A stretch of DNA of 64,000 nt from Monosiga brevicollis MX1 (Eukaryota; Opisthokonta; Choanoflagellata; Craspedida; Salpingoecidae). Of this stretch, positions 41,023 to 52,564 are shown one piece after another. Positions within the stretch are counted from its first letter, which is position 1, and each line of letters opens with the position of its first letter. The stretch is taken from NCBI RefSeq assembly GCF_000002865.3, contig NW_001865069.1, positions 261,555-325,554 of the forward strand, in the 5' to 3' direction. The position numbers and the translations under genes are program-made. The notes under the pieces are model-generated. The model was not told the DNA's origin. It saw only the letters and a list, made by a program, of their open reading frames with translations, and ran no database searches.

Positions 41023-42015
41023 CTAGTGCAGGAGCTGCTTGGCAGCCATACGGGTCAGCACGGCATCCTCCAGACTGCTGACACGCTCCTCTTCTGGAGT
41101 GATTTTGTACAGCTAAATGGCAGTTTATAGACACAAGCAGGTGTGCGCGGTATGCCGATCATGAGCGACCTGCCACGGATGACTGCATGGGGTGCCGGAA
41201 CGGTGCGCTGAAGTTCACAAGCAGGGGTCTACCTTGCGGACGGCAGCCGTATCTGTGTGGGTATTGAGGAGCTCGAGATCCTGCAGAACGCCATCAATAT
41301 CAGCCACAACACTGGCCCACTGCCGACATGTTCGCGTGAGTATGACCCCTTCAAAGAATCGGGAGCATCATCAGAGGATAGGTTGGGGGTGTCCCTCACC
41401 TTTGTCGCATCTCCCAGCACAACCACAACCATGGTCGTCGCGTCGTCCTCAATGCCAAAGGAGGCAAAGGCTTGCTTGAGCTACTCCAAGGCAGCGGCAG
41501 TGTCATGTGCGCTCAAGCTCAATGATATAGACCTCTGGGCTCACCAGCAAGCGCGCGGGACTCCCCTCTCCGCCCTTTGTTTCCTTTTCTACCAATCTCG
41601 AGTCGCGATCGCTCCGACTGCCATTTTCCTGTTCCATGAGGGCTAACCTGCTTATTGGGGATGAGGGCGTACATCATTTCCGCTTGGACCGTCTTTGTCT
41701 TCATTTTCTGATCAAGGCTGGCATTGTAGGCCGATAGAATGGCCAGTCGCAACTGGTGCACGCTGACCAACTATCCGAACCGCATCACCAGCCATGAGTA
41801 CGCAAGGGGAGCTGGCATCAGTCCACCTGTGCGAATGCCAACCCTGAAGCGGGTCACACGCAACGTACGCAGGCCGGAGAAAGACACGCAGCTTCCAATT
41901 GCCCGGCCATGAGCCTGGCACGCAGATCACTCGCATTCTTCACGTGTTCAAAGAGGCCGATGCACACGGGCATGCCGTCCACGAGGTCGTCCGCAAAGCA
42001 CTGCATCTTGGCCAT
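41023..42015 (-). CDS. TPRKB: Cgi121/TPRKB subunit of the KEOPS tRNA t6A complex (175 aa)
   Basis: Cgi121 binds the tRNA 3' end and the Bud32 kinase in KEOPS, which makes t6A37 on tRNAs decoding ANN codons. Five exons join in phase: 42015-41869, 41770-41648, 41480-41400, 41319-41233 and 41112-41023. The product is 175 aa, the same length as human TPRKB. Matching blocks: LFEHVKNASDLRARLMAG (human LFKDVKNAGDLRRKAMEG), VHQLRLAILSAYNASLDQKM followed by KTKTVQAEMMYAL, LKQAFASFGIEDDATTMVVV, and the C-terminal LYKITPEEERVSSLEDAVL and RMAAKQLL (human IYKLSSQEESIGTLLDAII). Introns are 86 to 167 bp. The 3' end lies 187 bp from the KDSR stop codon in a convergent pair. Confidence 0.93.
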
Positions 42016-42173
42016 GTGAGCCACGGCGTAGTGGTAATGTGTCCCTCCAAATCAAATAATCCCAGCTCGTCTTGACTTTAAGCCACCATCAGCCTCAAAC
42101 TCATCCCAAAACGCCCAAGCAAGAATCAGAGCGCAGCACAGCCAGAACCCAGCGGAGGTGCGCCGAGACAGTG

Positions 42174-42294
<121 letters not shown>

Positions 42295-42365
42295 CTTGCG
42301 CTTTTATGGTGTAAGAGAAAGTATAGCATTTGTCACACTTCCGATTCCAACATTTTCGGTTCATC

Positions 42366-42411
42366 GCTCTCTCTCTCTCTCTCTCGCGCTCTCTCTCTCT
42401 CTCTCTCTCTC
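42366..42411 (+). repeat. TC microsatellite
   Basis: TC run interrupted once by CGCG, within 70 bp of the LRR gene start. It is in inverted composition to the nearby GA array. Confidence 0.9.
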
Positions 42412-42480
42412 CCGATCAACTGGCGGTCTGTCTTTTTTTTTTTCGAGGGGGTGGAGACTGACTGGCAGGGCGTGCAGAGA

Positions 42481-44806
42481 ATGGCGGTTCGGGGCCAGGG
42501 CGCGGCCTTGCCGGCAAGGGTGGCTTGGGTCTTGGCTTTGTGGCTGGGTCTGGGCTGCTTTTTGTCCTGTGCAGGCCAGATGCGAACCTGCGCGCCCAAG
42601 GACCTGGAACAACTCGTGACCTACCTCACCACCACTCAGTGCCAGCTGATTGAGGCGTCAGCCGCCAACTTCCTGGCCAACGAGGACAGCGCCAAGCAGT
42701 TGACAACCGTACGATCCCTCCACCGTGTTTGCTCGCTCGCTCTTCATCTTCATCTTTCTTGTGATATACTATCACATCTACTGGAAATTTCTCCAATTTG
42801 CCCTCGTCTTTGACATTCCATTCCAATGGCCAGCCTTTGGTACATGGGCCCCATGAGACATGGGAGGGCACACTTGTTTGATAGCTGGTTTAAATATCTC
42901 ACATCCGCAATTTGCACACTTGCCCCCCCCTTCCCACCCCCTGGCCCATCAGGCGCTGCTCAAGTCCACGACCATTGAGGGCTTTTCGGCTGTCCGGTGT
43001 CAGCTAAATTTGGCGTTTTTAGACGCCCTGGCCAATGCCCTCGCTTCGGGCCTCCGACTACAGCAGCTTGATCTGAGCCATAATCGTCTTCCACCGGCCG
43101 CTGTTATTCGCCTTGCACAGGCCATGCGCCGCGCACAATCCGTTGAAGTCCTCAACCTCATGAATGCCGGCATCGACGACGACGTTTTGGCTCAAGTCGG
43201 CGCGGACCTTGGGCATGGTCCGCTACGCGACCTGAATTTGGCTCGCAACGCCATTTCAGAACACGGCATTGAAGCTTTGGCCCAACCACTGCGGGAGCGA
43301 AAGCTTCTGCAGAAACTTGATCTGAGTATGAACCCCTTGGGTGATCGCGGCGTTGTCTCCATCGCAGTCCTTATCAGCGAGGTCAAGTCGCTGCGTCATC
43401 TCTCGCTTGCCGCAGTGCAATCAGAGGTGATTGGAGCCCGAGCCTTGGCTGCTACTCTACGACAGGTCAGATCATGGTCCAAACCCTTTCAAAGCGCAAG
43501 CTGTTTCGGCCTAGGAGTCAGCGTAACTCACCGTCGCCACCCCTTGAAATGCCAGGGCAAGTCTCAGCTTCAAGTGCTAATTTTCTCAAAGAACAAACAG
43601 CTGGGTGCGTCTTTGGCGTACCCCTTACCACTCTGTGTCGTTGAGCTTGAAAGCTTGCTCCAAACAATTGTGACGGCGCGTGTCTTGTGGACTCTCCTGG
43701 CACGACCAATCTTGCAGGCGTGGTTGGGGGCGAGGTATTTCAAAGCATGTTGGTGGCCAACCCCACTATCAAGTATCTTGATCTTTCGATGAACGCCCTC
43801 GGTGCGAACGATCATCTCGCCAGCCTGCTTTTATGCCAGCCAAGCCCACGCCCTTTGCGTGCAGCCGTCAATCCTCACACACGTGGCAAAAACGTACAGG
43901 CACTGCGGGCGTGCAAGCAGTCTTGCGAGGCGTCGGGCCGTCCCGCACGCTGCAACAGCTACTCTTGGCCGTCAATGACGCCGGTGACGGTATTCTCCCT
44001 GAATTTGTCAGCAACATCATTGCCCACCCTACCCTCGAAGCGCTTGATCTTTCCTACAATTTAATCTCGGAGCAGGGGGCCATGAACCTCGAAAAAGTCC
44101 TGGTGGCGGCCACGAGCGCCAGCCGCATGGGCACTCTGCGCAAGCTTTACGTGCGGCGCAATGCAGCCGATCACGCCACACTGCAACGGGTATGCGACTT
44201 CCCCCGCACCACGCACACGGCTCTCCTCTCGACCACCAAAAAGCATCGCTCACGTGAGACACTCGCTCATGGCAGATTGAAGCTCTGGTGGCCGCGTTGC
44301 CCAAGATTGAAGCCAAACCCACGAGCAAGCACGCACCACCTGCCGCTGGGGCTGACACAGTCGCACGTGAGGGCAAGCAAAGTAGTAGTCAGAGTGGCAC
44401 GTGTGATGCCTCCTCAGCAGATTGCGAGACACCGACCTCAGCCACCGAGGCTGAGGCGACCTCGCATGGCAAGCGCCACTACACAGCCACGGAACATCGG
44501 CGCTCGGCTTTTGAGAATTTGGAGCGCAACCTCATCATTGTCTTGGCATTGGCTCGTCTTGAGCGCTTGGCAGACGCCTTCTACGCCGCCGATATCACCA
44601 CTTTGGCCGGCTTTGAGGCAGAGTGGCGTCAGGACGGCGGAAGCAGTCGGGTCTGCATCCAGCGTTTGCTTGATGTTCAGGTATCCGTAGCCGAGAGTGA
44701 CAAACTGGATGTCATGATGCGGGATAAAGCCCCTGGCCTCATTCTTGCCGCCCAGCTGGCGGCCCGGAACATCCCAATCCCCGATTTGAAAGAGAACCAA
44801 AATTGA
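42481..44806 (+). CDS. Leucine-rich-repeat protein (ribonuclease-inhibitor type) with signal peptide
   Basis: Exon 1 (42481-42708) encodes a signal-peptide-like start (MAVRGQGAALPARVAWVLAL) and a Cys-containing segment; a longer start at 42451 would weaken the signal. Exon 2 from 42953 and later exons encode RI-type repeats of about 28 residues: LRLQQLDLSHNRLPPAAV, VEVLNLMNAGIDDDVL, LRDLNLARNAISEHG, LQKLDLSMNPLGDRG, IKYLDLSMNALG, LEALDLSYNLISEQG and LRKLYVRRNAAD. Such arrays are protein-binding scaffolds. After the repeats comes a Ser/Thr-rich linker (about 44300-44470) and a helical-looking C-terminal domain of about 110 residues (ENLERNLIIVLALARLERL, LAAQLAARNIPIPDL) that I do not recognise. 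Middle exon boundaries (43470-43920) are approximate. No transmembrane helix after the signal peptide is evident. Confidence 0.85.
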
Positions 44807-44975
44807 GTCGATGAACATTTGCGTATCATGGTGGTGCATCCGTAAAAAAACAAACAGCTAGTTTGCATTCAATTGCTTGCCGCGTCAACAAATGGGTCAA
44901 CACGCTCACGATTAGACACATAGGCAGCGAGCGCGTGGCGGGCAGGCATTAAGACACGATGGGCCAAGATCGCTC

Positions 44976-47900
44976 TCAGATCAGCTCGCTCTCATCATCA
45001 TCAGACTCGTCATCATCGGCTGCAGCGGCTTCCCCCTCAGCCTGAGCCTTGACATCTGTTACAGGCACCGCATTTGCGTCAATGTCCTTCTGGAATCCTT
45101 CAAAGAACGCCTCCACTTCCTCCAGCTGCAAGCACCACAAAGAAAGAGGCGGTGTGAGGGGGCCACTCAGCACACGCAGGCCAAAGAGGCTATTGAATTT
45201 CGCCGTGATCAATGATCGCAACAACACAGGCTAACGCACCGGTGTTTGTTTGATCTTTGAGGCATCAAGTTGGGTCGAGCACATGGAGCACTGTGGTTGG
45301 TACTGCAGATATCGCAGGAACGCCTGCCCAAGAGCGACCGAGCCACAAGCGCGCACAAGCGCGCACAAGCGCGCACAAGCGCGCACAAGCATGCAGATCA
45401 AGATGAGGCAAGGCTGGTTCACATCGACAGACCGCCAGAAACGTCGGAATCAACCAGAGTATCTGAAACCACCGAGAAGTGGACGCTGAGAAGAGAGGTA
45501 CGAACCGACTTGCGCGCCGGAAAGCGGCACGATGGGCACTGCGTGAAGTCGGTGCGCACACAAAAGTTGCCCGTGGCAATGCACATGGGTAGCCGCTTCT
45601 GGCAATTGTAGCACTGTTTTCATGATAAACGCACACGCGCGCGTGAGCATGGGCCGGGTGAGTTGAGGGTATTCCGCTGCAGACATGATGCAGCGACTCG
45701 CAGACCAACCGAAAGAGATGTGACGGGCAGCTGGGTGGAGCAGTAGGGGCAAGGCTCCTGTTCCTCCTCAACCTCGCTCAGATCGCGCTTGCGAACAATC
45801 GACTCAATCTTCTTCTTGTATTTCTCCTCAAGCTTGTCACGGTACTCGTTGGCCAACAATTGCTTGGCAAAGTCAAAGGCCTGCTTCTTCATGCCGCTGC
45901 GAAAGCATTCAATCACCGTGGTTGTCAAAATGTTGACCTCGTGGGCCGGGAAGCGACTAATGCTGTTGGCCACACGGTTCAGCATGCGCGCTGCCAATAA
46001 ATGATCACCCAGCTTCATGCGGATCTAACAACCACGACCACAAGAAACTTGAATGAGCAGGTTGATGCCACACAAGCTCGTTGATGCAACATCGTCGCCG
46101 CACCTTGCCCAGGATGTAGGAATGCAGCATGTTCAAATCGTCGGACATTTCAGCGGGAATACCGATGCGCTGCTCCTTAAGCTCTACTCGATCCGTTAAC
46201 CACACCACAATGAGGGGAAGCGAACTGCAGACGGAGAAGTTTGGAGGTACGAGGGCAGGCATCAAATGCCAGAATAAACACACCGTTGAACATTTGATAT
46301 AAAACGTCGCGCGCCGTGCGATATGTGCCCGTGCGTTGCTCCTCTCGCGCCACCAAAACTACAAACACCAGCGCAACGCCGTGAGGCTGCATACGGGAAG
46401 CAAACTTTCATCTGCTGCACTTGTACTTACTGGCCGTGCGCGAAGCCTCTTGATACTGCTTGGTCTCCAAATAAAGACGGAATAGGTAACGGCTGTCCTT
46501 GGGAACGCCATCAACCTCCCCCATGAGATAATCCAAGACACGTTGCGTCAAGCCTGTCTCACCGGCCTCGCCCGCCTAAAAGGTTCAACATGAAGGGACA
46601 CAGTAGGAATACAGAGTCAAAGGAGTGCAGATAATACCGTCTCCACCTGCACCGACAACATGGACAAGATCCGCTCAAAAGAAAAACTTTGGATTTACGC
46701 CATACCGCGCGAATGGCCAGCTCCACGTGCTCGCCGTCCTCCGTCGAGGCTTGCACGAGTCGGTTCACAGCATCGTCGTACAGGCCAGCCTGCAAGAAGA
46801 AGCGACCAGCCTGAAGGCCATTGCCCAAGCGATCATAGTCCTCTACGCATCAAAATAGCCACACAAGAAGGATGCATGCGGCGGTAAGATTTGGATATAG
46901 CCGGTGCCTTTGTTATTTGTCTTGCTCTTGCTTTTTCTTCGGAGGAAGGATGAGGGGCAGGGGTCGCCGCGACTAAAGCGTACCGGCAATCTGCTTGTAA
47001 ACCTCGGGAGTGCCAGCATCACCAAGGGCCTCAGCGTACAGGTCGAGCTGGTTGTGTTGCTTGGCCATGGCGTATGCCTCATCGGCATTGCGCGACATGA
47101 TCAAAAACTGGATGGCACTTGGCGCGTCCCCAATCTTTTGGAAGAAGTTGGCCACCATCTTGGCGCCCTCAACAGAGCCAGAGGCGCGTACCACCCGCAC
47201 AGCCTCTTGAGGATCGCGCAAATGATCCAAGTTGATTCGGACGACCGAGACAACATCGTTGGCCGCCTCGTAAGCCGTGGCTGCCTCCTTGTAGCTGCCA
47301 CTAGCTTCGCGGGCCTTGGCATATTGCAGCTGCAATGCCGTGTTGCTCACGCTCTCGAGCATTTCTCCGGCCTTGACCCAATTCTTGGTCTATTGCAACA
47401 AGACACAATGGATCGGCCATTGCTTGCCATGAGAGTCTGGAAATAGTCTACAACACAATGACCAGGAGAGTGCTCGACCACCCCGCCCCATCCGCACGCA
47501 AAACCCAACATACCTTGATGTACATTTCTGCGGCCTTATCAACCATGTTGGCCCGCTCGTAGCACTGGGCAGCCTCGTTGAAATGGTCGGTGGCCTCGAG
47601 GGCTGCACCACACTCGGTAAAGAGTTTGATTGATCCAATCTCCTCTGCCAGCGCCAACCCACGCGAGACATCGCCCGTGCGCAAAGCACAGCGAGCAATA
47701 CCCGCCTTGCACGCGTCGTTATGCACACGCTCCCGCGGGTCATTTGTTTGCGCGGTCTGGTAGTGCTCAAGGGCCCGCGAAAAGTTGCCCCTACCATGCC
47801 ACGTGCATACAAACGTGAGAAACGCGTTGGAAAATGAGTGCTCCGACGATGGTTGTTCGAGCCAGCATTCAAAACGCACTGGAACTCGAGCTGTTGAGCG

Positions 47901-50900
47901 TATTCGCGGGCGACGATAGGAAGGTCCTTGGGGGAGTACTTCGAGGCCAGCTTCAGGGCTTGCTCCCACTGTAGCAAGTCGCGATGCATGTGCAGGGCTT
48001 CTTCGGGCTGCGACGAGTTGAGGAACAACTGCTCGGCGCGGTTGAATTTGCCAAGTAGCATGGACACGTGCCCACCGAGCAGGTGGCGGTCTTCAACAAA
48101 CTGGAGGCGGGAATAAGGGGGATGAGAAGAGTTGCAGCATCTCGCGCAATCCAAAGGTTGCGGCGACACACAAGCTACTGGCAAAAGAGCCTCTGCTGCG
48201 GCATACCTCGAGTGCCTTGAGCGTGCGCACCATGCCCGGCTTGCCCAGCAGCCGATACATGGTGGTGGCCGAAGCGATGTCCAAGGCTTTGAGTGCAGCT
48301 TCGGCCGCCTTGCTTGAAGCAACGGGCGCCTACAGAGGAGCAGCACGGTCGGTGAGCAACCACAATTGGATTTGCCAATTTAATCAAGGGCGCGATGGAT
48401 GAGAGCCGATGAATGAGAGCCAAACAATAACATGCTCTGGACCCAAGAAGCAAAGAGAGCGAACCTTTTGCTGCGAACCCAACAGGCGATTGAGCAGGAT
48501 GGCAGCCAAGGGGAAATTGCCCATCTGCAAAGCCGCCTCCATGGCCGCGGGCAAGTCGCTCAAGCCCACGTTCTTGGGCTCAACCAGGTAGCGATGGGTT
48601 GACAGGGTATCCGTCTTGGGCTTGCCACTTGGCGTGAGCGAGGTGACGGCACCTCCAACCAAACGCACGGGCAGACAGCCGTGCGCGAGCTGACTCTTGC
48701 CCACAAACTGGCAAAGTGATCCCAGCTCATTGTGGCCGCTCGCAACTATAGCATATGGTACCAACAGTCAGGCCACGCACCAATAATGGGAACGCATCAA
48801 TCGAAACGCAATTTTGGATAAAAAAAAAAGAAAAAAGAAAAAGAAAGAAAACAGAAAGAAAAAAGAAAGGAAATTAAAAATAAAAAAAAAAAAAAAATCT
48901 ACACATGGGAGGAGCTCGCAATCCAAGGGATGGCGGACGGGTACACACCGCTATCCACGTGATCTTGCAAGAAGGCGTAGACATAAAAACTGTCGTCGTC
49001 GTAGCCCAACAAGGTCTTTTCTGTTGCCACCGTGTCCCAAAGGAAGCCCTTGATTGTGGGGCTGACGTTGGGGATTTCCACGCAACTATCATCCACCTGG
49101 TACCACAAAACCAGCGGTGAGGTAGCCATTTGGTGCATGGAGCAAAGACCAAGTGGTGTGAATGTAAGGAGAATCGCAACGCGGGGCGGGTCGGCACGGA
49201 CCGGAGAGTAGACAAAGGCATCGCCCTTGTTGTCAACGACAACCACGCGTGTGCCGGTTTCATCGGCAAAGAAGCGCTTGATGCCACTGGGAAGCTGATA
49301 TTCGTTGACGAACATCCAGTCTTCGAGGCTGAAGTAGTGAATGCCGCCCTTGTCCGTTGCATAGATCAGGAACGCCCTGTTTAAACGAGATGGGAAGAAC
49401 ATTGCAAACGGCGCGTGAGCCGCGGCAGTACATGCACGGTAAACTGTCTCATCTGAATAAAGAGAGTATCTCCCGACAGCCTCAACCACATTCTTGGACC
49501 AATGCAACGGTTTGTGCAACACAGCCCAGGGGATGGGATTCACAAAGACGATTCCGCTTACTCTGTGATGGTGGAGGCAATAATCTTCTCGCTTGACTTT
49601 TCGGGGAAAAGCTTGGCTTCCCGGCCATCACCGGTACCCATGTCTTCATCGTACTCGATAAGCTGAAGCTGAAGCTTTCCGCCGCATTGCACGGCGGCGT
49701 AGTCAGCGTTGAGACTGATGCCGTCCACGGTGCCCACATAGTCGCGTGGCGAGCCAGCCACGAGCTTGGGCTCTTCGTCGGCTGCGGTTGTGTAGAACCA
49801 GGCGTTGTTATTCATAGCCACGGCAGCGTGAAAGGGGCCTGCACCGACAATGAGGGGTTCAATCGGCAGTTTGATGCGATGGCGAATCGCGGGCTGGTCG
49901 AAGAACTGAGCGGTCAACTCTTTGAGTGAGGACATGTAAGCGAGCGACTTGCTCGAAGCTTGACCCAAGACGGGAAGCTTCATGAGGTATGTGTACACGG
50001 CGCCAGACATGGTGCTGATGGTCAACAGTTGTCCATCCTCGCTCCAGCGCAAGCGATCCAGCATGCCACGGTCATCCTCGAGCGGGATGATGGCGTACAC
50101 GTCCGAGGGCTCGAGCATGTCGTGAATCTTCACAAAGTCATCGCCCGCCGTTGCCACCTTTTCCACAGCGTGGCAGCAAGCAATGTCATTCAGGCGCGTC
50201 TTGTGATTGCGCACTTGGAAGAGCTCTTGACCAATCTTGTCCATGTGGGTGGACACGGAGACAAAGTAGCCCGAGCTGAAGCCGATGTAAAGGTTGCCTC
50301 GAGCGGACCAATCGTAGGCAACGATCGTGCCGTATTTCTCCTGAAATGCCAGCTCAATCGGGTTCTCGGGATCCTCAAGGTTAAAAATGTAGAGGGTCTT
50401 CTTGTCCAGAATGAGACTCGCCTAGATGAGGTTCCATGAGCGGCAGAAACATGCAAGCAGAATGGGCAAGGTTTGGCAGGCATGGGCACGTCAACATGCA
50501 GGCTTGATACGCAGACGTACCTTGGGCTCGTGAAGCTTGCCCTCGCGCAGGGCTGTCTTGGGCGGGCTGTAGAAGCGGATGCTCGAGCCGTCGCTCTGCA
50601 GCATGGGCTGATGCAAGGTATCACCGTCGCTATTATTGATGGTGAAAGACCTGTCATTGGAGAGGAGAGCAAAGTTGTTGTTTTGGTCAAAGATGCCCTC
50701 GGTAATGCTTTTGTTATGCTTGCCCAGGATGGGAATCTATTCCACGCGTGGCGAGGTCGGTGGTGAGCGGCATGGCCAGCAGGCAGGCAGGCAGACTTTT
50801 TGACCATACCATGGGCGCACGCTTGGCGCTCGGCTGCAAGCAAACAATGGGATGGCAGACTTACGCGGCGGCGGACTTCCTGGTTGTACAGGATCAGATT

Positions 50901-51856
50901 GCCTTTGACGGTACCGATGATCAGGAGGAGCTTTTCGGTGGACCAGCGGACCATGCTCAGGGGGCTCTTCTCGTCCGTCTCGAGCAGAGAGGATTCCTTC
51001 GTGTCAGAGTTCCACATGAGCACCTTATCTGCGGAGCGGACAATCAGCCGTTTCGGGCGCGACGGGTGAGCGGCGGGTGCGCACGATGTGCGCCACTGCA
51101 GACTGGGAGCGTTGGCGCGGGGCACGACACAAGGGCATACTTGAGCCTTCACAGGCAACGGCCAGTGTGATGCCTTGAGCATCCCAGTCCATGGACACGG
51201 CATTGCTGAAAAGCACAGTCAAGATCCAGCATCAGCTAGCTGCAAAGCAATGGCAAGGGACAGTTTACGGAGGAGGGCGGGCCGCCGTGCACGCACCCCT
51301 CGGTTTCGAGCTCAGCGACAATGTTGCCTTCGCGGTTGTAGATGTTGACGCGGCGATTAGCGCTAAAAGTGTAGAAGCAAACGCCAAGTTCAGATCAACC
51401 AAAACCAGGAAGGGGAGGGACCAAGGTTCGGGCTCGTGGACCCGAAAAAGTGAGCGAAGATTGGGAGGCGGGGGGAGGTCGTACCCAGCCGAGGCCAAGT
51501 ATTTGCCCGATTTTTTCTGCCACTGGAAGAGCACACGGCTGTTGCCGTGCGCGCTGCCGGGAACCGAAAAAACGCGCTGCGATCATGAAGAGGAAGCATG
51601 CAAGTCATGCAAAAGCCCGAGTCCCGACAATGAGTTTGAGCGAGGCCCGCGCGCGTCAGCCCTGGTCCGTCAGACACCCTCTGTTCTCTTTGTGTTTTGG
51701 CAATGCAAACAAGCTTGCCACCACCAGCTCATTTGATGACCAAGGTGAAGCGCTCCTCCCCACTCATGTCTTTTTCCCTCTTTGACCACAGAGCCAGCCC
51801 GCGCGAGCAAGCTTTGAGTCATCAGCCAGCCATCATCGATCCAGACGCACCTTCAT
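44976..51856 (-). CDS. WDR19: Intraflagellar transport protein IFT144 (WDR19), about 22 exons
   Basis: IFT144 is a core subunit of IFT-A, which drives retrograde transport and membrane-protein entry in cilia, so the organism is flagellated. The N-terminus is rebuilt from a 6-base coding exon (51856-51851, MK) joined to 51576-51485 (RVFSVPGS, VLFQWQKKSGKYLASAG) and 51362-51297 (NRRVNIYNREGNIVAELETEG), collinear with human MKRIFSLL, FAWQKTSGNYLAVTG and IVKIFDRHG. The WD40 half continues with GTVKGNLILYN, QVRNHKTRLNDIA and SLEDWMFVNEYQLP. The TPR-like half has LGGHVSMLLGKFNRAEQLFL, LQYAKAREASGSYKEAATAY and GAKMVANFFQKIGDAPSAIQF. The C-terminus holds the family zinc-ribbon pairs: CPYC, CYNCQKRLPMCIATG, CPSCRFPA and CSMC. 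The tail beyond it is acidic (DDDESDDDESELI). Intron 48820-48900 is A-rich; intron near 45350 holds a 10-bp tandem repeat. Confidence 0.96.
45341..45390 (+). repeat. 10-bp tandem repeat (GCGCACAAGC) in IFT144 intron
   Basis: Four perfect and one near-perfect copy of a 10-mer within the intron between the last two zinc-ribbon exons of IFT144. The unit is one helical turn of DNA long and contains an alternating purine-pyrimidine GCGCAC core. Confidence 0.9.
48820..48897 (+). repeat. A-rich run in IFT144 intron
   Basis: AAAAG/AAAAAAG simple sequence on the plus strand. On the coding strand it is a polypyrimidine tract inside an intron. Confidence 0.85.
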
Positions 51857-52564
51857 GACCACCGGGCAGTGGTAGAGAAAAAATGGAATAAAATGCTCGA
51901 GCCGATGAACAGCATTAACTTATAAAATATCTACACAAACTAATATACTGGACATTAATGAATCTTCAATAAGTGGTATATTTATGGGAGACTATAGCCT
52001 GACGAACTTGACTACGTTGTGGATCATTGGGAGCTAAACTCATTCCTCAATGAGATGCCACCTCCCACCCTGGCGCCTTTCCCTCTCTCCCTCTCTTTCC
52101 CTCTCTCTTTCTTCTCTGCCACTGGTCAGAGGCGCTGCCGTTTGCACACACACACAGAGCAAATTTCGAATGAATGTTGTTGTTATTGTTGTTTTCGACG
52201 GTTTTCTGTTGTTTTTTGCTGTTGTGTTTGACATTCTCTGAGTTTTGAATTCAAAACACGATGTTTGACCGCGATGCATCTCTTGTCGCTAGAAACAACC
52301 ATAACACCTGTTCTCACCACTTGTTGTGCTGACAACCACGATATTGTCAGCCTTTTTGTGCTCGACCAAATTGCCCAAAATTTTGTGAGAGCGAGAGAGA
52401 GAGAGACACACACACACACACAAGCGCGCGCGAAAGGGTCGGAATGGCAGTCGATTGACGTTGGTGAATGATTGATTGATCGGTTGATCAGTTGCTGGTG
52501 AGCTTGACAAGGCAGGTGTCAGCCCCACCTTCAGGACCGGGCTCATACGCCACAACTTTTGAGG
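51857..52564. promoter_or_regulatory. Divergent region between IFT144 and the coiled-coil gene
   Basis: About 700 bp between diverging starts. It has an AT-rich core at about 51890-52000, TC-rich sequence at 52080-52115, a GTTGTT-rich patch, and a mixed GA/CA run at about 52387-52424. If the coiled-coil protein is ciliary, the shared region would fit co-expression, but nothing in the DNA shows that. Confidence 0.45.
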
